Shown here piece by piece: positions 17,227 to 23,630 of a stretch of DNA of 56,137 nucleotides. The notes beneath the pieces were generated by a model. The model saw only the letters and a program-made list of their open reading frames with translations, ran no database searches and was not told where the DNA came from. The position numbers and the translations under genes were made by a program. Each line of letters begins with the position of its first letter. Position 1 is the stretch's first letter. Origin of the DNA: Bacillota bacterium (GTDB lineage: Bacteria > Bacillota > Sulfobacillia > Sulfobacillales > JAIMBI01); assembly GCA_021846505.1 (NCBI GenBank), contig JAJZWV010000017.1, positions 1 to 56,137 on the forward strand, given 5' to 3'.

Positions 17227-18487
17227 GAAAGCCCAGGCCGTCGAGCAGGAAGCGGTGGTGATTGACGGGGTGGCGCTGGCTCCGCGCTGGAGCCGCATGT
17301 TTGAGCCGCGGCCCATCACGGAGTATGGGCTCGCGGCGCTGGATGAGGTCACGGCGATTCCCGGGGCCGAGTCCCTTGGATGGTGCTATCAGTGCGGCAA
17401 GTGCACGGCGGTGTGCCCAGTGGACACGGTGGGGGATTTTTCCCCGCGCAAGATTTTTCGGCGCACGCAGCTGGGCATGCCCTTGGCGGACAGCCCGGAC
17501 CTGTGGCTCTGCACCACCTGCTCGAACTGCCTGCGGGTTTGCCCCAAAGAGGTCAACATGATTCAAATCATGCCGGCCGTCCGCCAGGAAGCCGTCGCGG
17601 ACGGCAACGCGCCTCAGGAGCTGCTGACCGCTTTCGAAAACACAGCTCGCTACGGCAATCCCCTCGGGGAGCCAGCCAGAAAGCGCGCCGACTGGGCCAG
17701 CGGCGCCGGCGTGCCGGTGCCCATCATGAAGCAGCACCAAAAGTCCGTCGACGTGCTGTGGTTCGTGGAGTGCTACCCGGCCTACCACCCGCGCGGGCAG
17801 GAGGCGTCGGTGGCGCTGGCGCGGATTCTGACGGCGCTGGGCGTCGACTTCGGCATCTTGGGCACGGAGGAAAAGTGCTCCGGGGATTCTCAGCGCATGG
17901 CCGGCGAGGCGGGGCTGTTTGAGATGCTGGCGGAGCAAAACGTCAAAACCCTCTCGAAGTACACGTTCGGGGAAATCATGGTGACGGACCCTCACGCCTA
18001 CAATGCGTTCCTGCACGAGTACCCGAACTACGGCGGCAGCTGGCCCACCCGCCACTACACCCAGCTGCTGGCGCCGCGCATCGGGGAGATGGCGCTCAAG
18101 CGCGCGCTGCCCTGGCGCGTCACGTTTCACGACCCCTGCTACCTGGGGCGGCACAACGGGGAGTACGAAGCGCCCCGGGAGCTCTTGCGGGCCATTCCCG
18201 GCCTCGAGCTGGTGGAGATGGGCCGATGCCGCGAAAACGCCTACTGCTGCGGCGGCGGGGGTGGGGGCATGTGGATGGATAGCTTCACCGCGCAGTTCAC
18301 CAGCATGCGGCTCTCCGAGAAGCGGGTGAACGAGGCCGTCGAGTACGGCGCCGAGGTGCTGGCGGTCACCTGCCCCTACGAGGTGTCGCGGTTTGAGGAT
18401 GCCGTCAAGTCCACCGGCAACACGGGGCGGCTCGAGGTGATGGACATAGCGGAGCTCCTGGCCAAGTCCATGGAGCTGGTGGACTAG
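17219..18487 (+). CDS. shdrC2B2: sHdrC2-sHdrB2 fusion protein
   Basis: One 422-residue polypeptide carrying the second HdrC and HdrB modules. The C2 part has CYQCGKCTAVCP (Cys 56, 59, 62, 66) and CTTCSNCLRVCP (Cys 98, 101, 104, 108). The B2 part starts near residue 175 (DVLWFVECYPAYH). Its first CCG-like domain keeps only single cysteines (ECYPAYH, EKCSGDSQRM) and lacks a CC pair, while its second is complete (FHDPCYLGRH, YCCGGGG, TCPYEVSRF). In the proteobacterial sHdr loci I know, these are two genes. The GTG start overlaps the Hyp gene and has GGGAGGCGAG upstream. The layout is collinear with the cytosolic part of the EtfD-like gene at 23631. Confidence 0.9.
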   Translation: MAEKAQAVEQEAVVIDGVALAPRWSRMFEPRPITEYGLAALDEVTAIPGAESLGWCYQCGKCTAVCPVDTVGDFSPRKIFRRTQLGMPLADSPDLWLCTTCSNCLRVCPKEVNMIQIMPAVRQEAVADGNAPQELLTAFENTARYGNPLGEPARKRADWASGAGVPVPIMKQHQKSVDVLWFVECYPAYHPRGQEASVALARILTALGVDFGILGTEEKCSGDSQRMAGEAGLFEMLAEQNVKTLSKYTFGEIMVTDPHAYNAFLHEYPNYGGSWPTRHYTQLLAPRIGEMALKRALPWRVTFHDPCYLGRHNGEYEAPRELLRAIPGLELVEMGRCRENAYCCGGGGGGMWMDSFTAQFTSMRLSEKRVNEAVEYGAEVLAVTCPYEVSRFEDAVKSTGNTGRLEVMDIAELLAKSMELVD

Positions 18488-18524
18488 GCCCAAAACACGT
18501 GAGTGACTGAGCGAGGTGAGTGAA

Positions 18525-18968
18525 GTGAGTGAGGCAAATGGCTGCCATCTGCCGGACGACCTCAGCTACTGGCCCGAAAAGCACGTGTGGGTGCGGGGGC
18601 CGGAGGCGGACGGCACGGTGGTGGCGGGGCTGACGGATGTGGCCCAGCATCTGGCCGGCAAAATCGTGGTGGTGAACCTCCGGGCGCTGGGCAAAACGTT
18701 GGCGCGCGGCAAAAGTGCTGGCACGCTGGAGTCGGGCAAGTGGGTAGGCACCATTCCTACGCCCGTGGCGGGAGAGGTGGTGGCTGTCAACGAGGCGCTG
18801 AAAGCCGCACCCGACACCGTGAACCGCGACCCTTATGGGGAGGGGTGGCTTATCCGCGTCCGCCCGACCGCCTGGGAGGCGGACCAAGCCGAGCTGGCCC
18901 AGGGGCCCGAGGGCATCCGCCGATATCGGGAGCAGCTGGAGCGGGACGGCATTCGCTGCGGCGCGTAA
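18525..18968 (+). CDS. lbpA: Lipoate-binding protein LbpA, first copy
   Basis: A 147-residue GcvH-like protein carrying lipoate for sHdr sulfur oxidation. The barrel core holds the lipoylation motif ESGKWVG with lysine 72, GLTDVAQHLAGKIVVVNL before it and NRDPYGEGWLIRVRP after it. The GTG at 18525 is preferred because GAGGTG lies six bases upstream; an in-frame GTG at 18516 adds three residues but has no binding site. The C-terminal helix (GPEGIRRYREQLERDGIRCG) extends past the barrel. It is paired with a second copy 12 bases downstream. Confidence 0.92.
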   Translation: MSEANGCHLPDDLSYWPEKHVWVRGPEADGTVVAGLTDVAQHLAGKIVVVNLRALGKTLARGKSAGTLESGKWVGTIPTPVAGEVVAVNEALKAAPDTVNRDPYGEGWLIRVRPTAWEADQAELAQGPEGIRRYREQLERDGIRCGA

Positions 18969-18980
18969 GGGGGTGAGAGC

Positions 18981-19442
18981 GTGGCGTTCGTGTTTGCCTG
19001 TGAGCTGCCCGACCACCTGTGGTTTCAGGTGGACCAAGATGTGTGGGTTCAGCCGGACCCCGCAGGCGGCATCCGCATGGGCATGACCGACCCTGCGCAA
19101 ACCCGCGCCGGCAAGCTCCTGTACCTGCGCGTGCGGTCCAAGAAGCGTGTGGGGGCCGGCCAAAACGTGGCCACGGTGGAGTCGGGCAAGTGGGTGGGCC
19201 CAGTGCCGGCCCCCCTGGCGGGGGTGGTGGGAGAGGCAAACCCGGCGGTGCTGGCGGATCCGTCGCTGGTCAACCGCGACCCCTACGGTGAGGGGTGGCT
19301 CTTGACGTTTCACCCCGACGCGCCCGAGGCGGAGTGGGAGGTGTTAGGCCTCCGGCGCGGGGCGGCAGCCGTGGACCCCTACCGCGCGAAGCTGCAAGCC
19401 GAGGGGCTCACTTGCGTCCGCTGCGCCGACCCGCCCCCGTGA
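18981..19442 (+). CDS. lbpA2: Lipoate-binding protein LbpA, second copy
   Basis: A 153-residue paralogue of the preceding lipoate carrier. The modified lysine is Lys70 in VESGKWVG, followed by NRDPYGEGWLLTFHP as in the first copy. The N-terminal strand segment differs strongly (FACELPDHLWFQVDQDVWVQ) and the tail carries CVRC near the end, absent from copy one as a pair. The divergence suggests different partners or sulfur states, but this is inference. AGGGGGTGAG lies before the GTG. The ligase follows after 69 bases. Confidence 0.92.
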   Translation: MAFVFACELPDHLWFQVDQDVWVQPDPAGGIRMGMTDPAQTRAGKLLYLRVRSKKRVGAGQNVATVESGKWVGPVPAPLAGVVGEANPAVLADPSLVNRDPYGEGWLLTFHPDAPEAEWEVLGLRRGAAAVDPYRAKLQAEGLTCVRCADPPP

Positions 19443-19511
19443 CATCTAGGCGGGCTTTGCCCGTTCCAGCCTTCCCGCAGAGCCGACTTATCGCGAGAGG
19501 AGGAATGTGCT

Positions 19512-20621
19512 GTGCGGCACCTCAATCTCGGCACGGTCTCGCGGCCCATGTCCCAGGCGGTGTACCACGGCGTGGCCGCGTGCGTCGCGCCGGGTGACGA
19601 GCCAACGCTCATTACGGTCAGCCCCGACGGCCCCTATGTGTGCGTGGGCTACCACCAGGTGGCCGCGCGCGAAATCGACCGGGCCTACTGCGAGGCCCAC
19701 GGCATCCTGGTGGGCCGCCGGCGAGTGGGGGGCGGAGCGGTGTTTCTGGACCACGGCCAGGTGTTTTGGCACTTGGTCATGCCGCGCGGGAGCGAGCCGA
19801 TTCAGTCGATGTACGACCGCTTGCTGGAGGCGCCCGTCGCCGCCTACCAGGCGATGGGGATTGCCGCGCAGCATCGGCCGGTCAACGACATCGTGGTGGG
19901 CGCCCAGAAAATCGGCGGCACGGGGGCCGTCACGCTTGGCCACGCGCTGGTGGTGGTGGGGAGCCTCATGCTGGATTTTGACGCCGCCACGATGACACGC
20001 GTGCTGCGTGTGCCGTCCGAAAAGTTTCGGGATAAGATGCTGACCAGCCTCGAGCAGTACATGACCACCATGCGCGCCCAGCTGGGGGATCGCATGCCGC
20101 CGCGAGAGGTGGCCGTGGGCACCTTGGTGGAGGCGTTTGCCCGACAGCTGGGCCAGCCGGTGCAGGGCGGCGTGTTAAGCGCCGCGGAGTGGGCCGCGAC
20201 GCGCCGCTACGAGGGCCAGCTGTTTGACCCGGCGTTTGTCTACGCCTACGGGTCCAGCGAGGGCTGGGTGCAGCCGGGCGTCAAGATCAAAGAAGGGGTG
20301 CGGCTGTACGAAGGCGTTCACAAGGCGCCGGGGGGCTTGGTGCGCGTGGTGGTGCGGGAGCGAGATGGCCGCGTGGACGATATGTTGCTGGCGGGCGACT
20401 TTTTCGTCGACCCGCCAGAGGCCCTCATCGAAGTCGGGGCGGCCCTCGCCGGCTGCGCCCTTTTGCCCGAGGCGTACCAGCCGGCGCTGGACCGGGCGTG
20501 GGCGGCCGTGAATGTGCCCGGCGTCACGGCCCTGGACGTGGGCCGGGCAATGGCGAACGCGACACGGGTGGAGGACGAGGCGCAGGAGGCCGTGGGCGGG
20601 GCGGCCCCGGGGTCCGGATGA
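19512..20621 (+). CDS. slpl(AB): Lipoate-protein ligase of the sLpl(AB) type
   Basis: A 369-residue ATP-dependent lipoate ligase, expected to charge the LbpA lysines rather than the dehydrogenase subunits. The catalytic region shows RRRVGGGAVFLDHG (residues 69-82) and NDIVVGAQKIGGTGA, with Lys133 as the expected catalytic lysine. The C-terminal third (FVYAYGSSEGWVQPGVKIKE, VRVVVRERDGRVDDMLLAGDFF) is an LplB-like accessory domain, so both domains are in one chain. GTG start after GAGAGGAGGAA. Its place directly after two lbpA genes supports the dedicated role. Confidence 0.9.
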   Translation: MRHLNLGTVSRPMSQAVYHGVAACVAPGDEPTLITVSPDGPYVCVGYHQVAAREIDRAYCEAHGILVGRRRVGGGAVFLDHGQVFWHLVMPRGSEPIQSMYDRLLEAPVAAYQAMGIAAQHRPVNDIVVGAQKIGGTGAVTLGHALVVVGSLMLDFDAATMTRVLRVPSEKFRDKMLTSLEQYMTTMRAQLGDRMPPREVAVGTLVEAFARQLGQPVQGGVLSAAEWAATRRYEGQLFDPAFVYAYGSSEGWVQPGVKIKEGVRLYEGVHKAPGGLVRVVVRERDGRVDDMLLAGDFFVDPPEALIEVGAALAGCALLPEAYQPALDRAWAAVNVPGVTALDVGRAMANATRVEDEAQEAVGGAAPGSG

Positions 20622-20687
20622 GTCTCAGGCAGCAAGACCGGGCGGACGAGGCGGAGTTGGGGCCGACGGAGAAGGAGGAGGCGAACC

Positions 20688-20927
20688 GTGCAGGACGTGG
20701 AAGTGGCGGCGCGCATTGATGCGAAGGGGATGGCGTGCCCGATGCCGGTGATCAAGGCGAAGAAGGGGATTCAGGCTGTGGAGTTGGGCCAAGTGGTGGA
20801 GGTGGAGTGCACCGACCCAGGCTCGATCGCGGACTTCAAGGCGTTTGCGAACTCGACCGGCCACGAGCTGCTCCTGTCGGAGCAGGAGGGCGCGGTGTTT
20901 CGGTTTCGCCTGCGCCGAGCCAAGTAG
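20688..20927 (+). CDS. tusA: TusA sulfur carrier protein
   Basis: A 79-residue TusA-family protein with the invariant CPMP motif at residues 17-20, Cys17 being the persulfide site. The usual two-layer sandwich pattern follows (VIKAKKGIQAVELGQVVEVE, ADFKAFANSTGHELL). It should deliver sulfane sulfur to the sHdr complex in the cytoplasm. GTG start after GGAGGAGG. It sits between the lipoate ligase and a second dsrE gene. Confidence 0.95.
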   Translation: MQDVEVAARIDAKGMACPMPVIKAKKGIQAVELGQVVEVECTDPGSIADFKAFANSTGHELLLSEQEGAVFRFRLRRAK

Positions 20928-20957
20928 CTCCACAAAAACGACCAGGAGGCGCGCTAA

Positions 20958-21338
20958 GTGGACGACGACACCAAGAAGTATCTCTACATTCTCACCACGG
21001 GGGTGGAAGCGCCCGAGCGGTCGGCCTCGCCCTTCTTTCTGGCCACGACGGCCGCGCTGATGGACGGGGAGTCGCGGATGGTGTTCACCATCACCGCCAC
21101 CAGCCTCTTGAAGCGCGGTGTGGCCGAGAACCTGTACATCAAGGGCTACGGCCAGGGATCCACCCTGCAGTTTTTCATGGACCAAGCCCGCGAGGCGGGG
21201 GTGGAATTTTACGTCTGCGCACCCAGCCTGGACCTAAACGACTGCACGCTCGACGACCTGGTGGAGGTGGCGGGGGTGGTGGGCGGCACGGCGCTGAACG
21301 AGATGGCGGCCGAGGCTGACGTCGTCATCACCTTTTGA
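20958..21338 (+). CDS. DsrE-family protein, second copy
   Basis: A 126-residue DsrE/DsrF-like protein beginning KKYLYILTTGVEAPERSASP, with FFLATTAALMDGESRMVFTI and a probable active cysteine in VEFYVCAPSLDLNDC (Cys87; a second Cys at 96). It differs from the DsrE3A copy at 12975, which uses CQMTMDVMG, so the locus has two DsrE types. It follows tusA by 30 bases and probably exchanges sulfur with it. The exact subclass (DsrE3B or 3C) cannot be fixed by eye. GTG start after AGGAGG. Confidence 0.88.
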   Translation: MDDDTKKYLYILTTGVEAPERSASPFFLATTAALMDGESRMVFTITATSLLKRGVAENLYIKGYGQGSTLQFFMDQAREAGVEFYVCAPSLDLNDCTLDDLVEVAGVVGGTALNEMAAEADVVITF

Positions 21339-21865
21339 TGGCCGACCCGCGCGTGGCGGCGGCACTGGCCATCAGCCCGGCGACAGGGGCGGCCGAGGTG
21401 GTGGGCGCAGCGGCGCTGGCGCTGGAAGCGGACGAGGTGCCCTGGCCCAGCCGGCTGCAAGGCATGATGGCCGTGCTGTGGCGGTCCCTGCCGGAGCCGC
21501 TCAGCCAAAGTCTCTACGTGCCCGCCCCCGCCGGCATTCGCCTGGTGCTGGCCGCCCATCAGGGGGCACCCGCCCCCCTGGCGGCAGACTGGCACCAGGG
21601 ATTGGTGGGCACCGCCGCGGGGGACCGGGTGGTGCAGATTGTGCCGGTGCTGCGGATGTTTCACGGCCACGGCTTGGCCAACCCCGCCGCCGAGTCGGCG
21701 CTGGCGGTGCCGGTGACCCGGCGGAGCGTGCGGGCCGTCCTGTGCCTCACGGCGCTCCAGCGGGACGCTTTTAGCCCGGTGGAGGTGGAGCTGGTGCAGG
21801 CGGTGGCCGAGGCGGCCGCGGAGCGCTGGCCCGATGCCGGGGAGCCCGGGGGCGCCGGCGGCTAA
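21338..21865 (+). CDS. GAF-domain-like protein within the sHdr cluster
   Basis: A 175-residue protein with a GAF-like pattern: an early helix (WPSRLQGMMAVLWRSLP), a central ADWHQGLVGTAAGDRVVQIV, then ESALAVPVTRRSVRAVLCLT, DAFSPVEVELVQAVAEAAAE and a final helix, the usual ending of GAF domains. It has no output domain, no membrane helix and one cysteine. The ATG shares one base with the upstream stop (TGATG), so it is coupled to dsrE and lies directly before etfB. A sensor of redox state or a small ligand is plausible. This is not among the standard sHdr genes I know. Confidence 0.65.
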   Translation: MADPRVAAALAISPATGAAEVVGAAALALEADEVPWPSRLQGMMAVLWRSLPEPLSQSLYVPAPAGIRLVLAAHQGAPAPLAADWHQGLVGTAAGDRVVQIVPVLRMFHGHGLANPAAESALAVPVTRRSVRAVLCLTALQRDAFSPVEVELVQAVAEAAAERWPDAGEPGGAGG

Positions 21866-21900
21866 GAGGACCCAATCAGACGAAACGAGGAGGGACGCCG

Positions 21901-22668
21901 ATGCGTGTGGCGGTGCTGCTGAAGGACGTGCCTGATCTGGTGGAGGATTTGGAGCTGGACGATTCGGGCCAAGGCTTGGCGGTAGAGGTGCTCAGCTACG
22001 TTCCGAGCGAGTGGGATGACCAGGCGCTGGAGGAAGCCCTGCTGCTGAAAGAAGCGGCGGGGGCCGAAGTGTGGGCGGTCGCGATTGACACCGGGGACGT
22101 GGACAGCATGCTGTATGCGGCCATCGCCAAAGGTGCCGACGGCGCCGTGAAGCTTACCGGCCCGTTTGACCGGACGCTGACGGGGCGCCAGCGCGCCCGG
22201 GTGCTGGCCGGCTATCTGGCCGAGGCCGGATGCGACCTGGTGATGACCGGGGTGCAGGCCGTGGATGACTTGGACGGCCAGGTGGCGGGCCTCTTGGCGG
22301 GCATGCTCGGCTGGCCGCATGCGTCGGTGGTGCGGGAGGTGTCGCACGCGGGCGGCCGGGTGAGCTTTGTGCAGGAGTACTCCGGCGGCCGCATGGCGGA
22401 ATTTCGCGCGCCCACCCCGCTGGTGCTGGGGCTGCAGGCGGCCCGGAAGCCTCCCCGCTATGTCCCTATTGCCCGCATTCGGCAGGTATCGCGGTCGGCC
22501 GCGCTGACGGAAGTGGAGGCCGCGCTGCCGGACGCGGAGCCAGCGCTGGCGGTGCGCCGGCTTTATCGGCCCGAGGCGCAGAGCCATGCCGTGATGTGGG
22601 AAGGCCGAGCGGAGGATGCGGCGGCGGCCATCGTGGCGCTGCTGGATGAACAACACCTGAGGAGCTGA
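21901..22668 (+). CDS. etfB: Electron transfer flavoprotein beta subunit
   Basis: A 255-residue EtfB. Diagnostic segments are MRVAVLLKDVPD at the start, DDQALEEALLLKEAAGAEVW, LAGYLAEAGCDLVMTGVQAV and DLDGQVAGLLAGMLGWPHAS, followed by RFRAPTP-like and ARKPPRYVPIARIRQV. It binds the AMP or second FAD site of the ETF heterodimer. ATG start after GAGGAGGG. It precedes etfA by four bases, and both sit in the sHdr gene string. Confidence 0.93.
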   Translation: MRVAVLLKDVPDLVEDLELDDSGQGLAVEVLSYVPSEWDDQALEEALLLKEAAGAEVWAVAIDTGDVDSMLYAAIAKGADGAVKLTGPFDRTLTGRQRARVLAGYLAEAGCDLVMTGVQAVDDLDGQVAGLLAGMLGWPHASVVREVSHAGGRVSFVQEYSGGRMAEFRAPTPLVLGLQAARKPPRYVPIARIRQVSRSAALTEVEAALPDAEPALAVRRLYRPEAQSHAVMWEGRAEDAAAAIVALLDEQHLRS

Positions 22669-22672
22669 TGGC

Positions 22673-23629
22673 ATGGGACCGATTGTGGCCGTAATGGAGC
22701 TGGAAGGTCAGGCGCCGACGCCGGCAGCCTGGGAGCTGATCGCCAAGGCGCGTGAGCTTAAGGCGGCGCTGTCCGCGAAGGTGGTGGCGGTCGCTTTTGG
22801 AGAAGGGGCTCACGCGGCGCTGGCCAATTCAGGAGCCGATGAGGCCATCGCGGTTGCCGGGGCCGCGGGGGCGGAGTACGTGCCCAGCGTGTACGAGGCG
22901 GCGCTCCGGAGCGTGGTGCAGGAGACCGCGGCCGGGCTGGTGCTGCTCGCCAACACCACGATGGGTATGGATTTGGGCGCGGCCCTGGCGGCAGCGGAGG
23001 GGCGGGCCATGCTGGCCTATGCGACGGCGCTCCAGCCGGACGAGGGAGGGGGCCTCGTGGCCACCAGCCAGGTGTACGCGGGCAAGCTCGCGGCAGACGT
23101 CGCCGTGCCGGCTGGGGCGGTGGTGACCGTGCTGCCCGGGTCGTGGCCGGCCGCAGAGCCGAGCGATGCCACCACGCCGGTGCGAGAGCTGGCCGCTCCG
23201 GCGGCGGGGGACTTGGAGTTGGTGCGCCTCATTGAGCCCGACGCCAGCGACGTGGATATTACGCGGGCCGATATCTTGGTGAGCGTGGGCCGCGGCATCC
23301 AAGACCCGGACAATCTGGAGCTGGCCCAGGAGCTGGCCGATGCCATCGGTGGCGTGGTGAGCTGCTCGCGGCCAGTGGTCGACGCAGGGTGGCTGCCGCG
23401 CGCGCGGCAGGTGGGGAAGTCTGGGCAGACGGTGAAGCCCAAGCTTTACTTGGCGCTGGGCATCAGCGGTGCGCCGGAGCACCTGCAGGGCATGAAAGAC
23501 AGCGCCCTCATCGTGGCCGTCAACAGCGACCCTGCGGCCCCGATATTCGAAGTGGCGCACTACGGGGCCACCTGTGACATTCTGGACCTGATGCCGGCGC
23601 TGACCGAACGGCTGCAGGAGGGGGCCTAA
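22673..23629 (+). CDS. etfA: Electron transfer flavoprotein alpha subunit
   Basis: A 318-residue EtfA with the FAD-binding C-terminus: ILVSVGRGIQDPDNL, SRPVVDAGWLPRARQVGKSG, KLYLALGISGAPEHLQGM and IVAVNSDPAAPIFEVAHYG. It should accept electrons from a cytoplasmic donor and hand them to the membrane oxidoreductase encoded next. GAGGAG lies seven bases before the ATG. The gene is separated from the next by one base. Confidence 0.95.
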   Translation: MGPIVAVMELEGQAPTPAAWELIAKARELKAALSAKVVAVAFGEGAHAALANSGADEAIAVAGAAGAEYVPSVYEAALRSVVQETAAGLVLLANTTMGMDLGAALAAAEGRAMLAYATALQPDEGGGLVATSQVYAGKLAADVAVPAGAVVTVLPGSWPAAEPSDATTPVRELAAPAAGDLELVRLIEPDASDVDITRADILVSVGRGIQDPDNLELAQELADAIGGVVSCSRPVVDAGWLPRARQVGKSGQTVKPKLYLALGISGAPEHLQGMKDSALIVAVNSDPAAPIFEVAHYGATCDILDLMPALTERLQEGA

Positions 23630-23630
23630 C

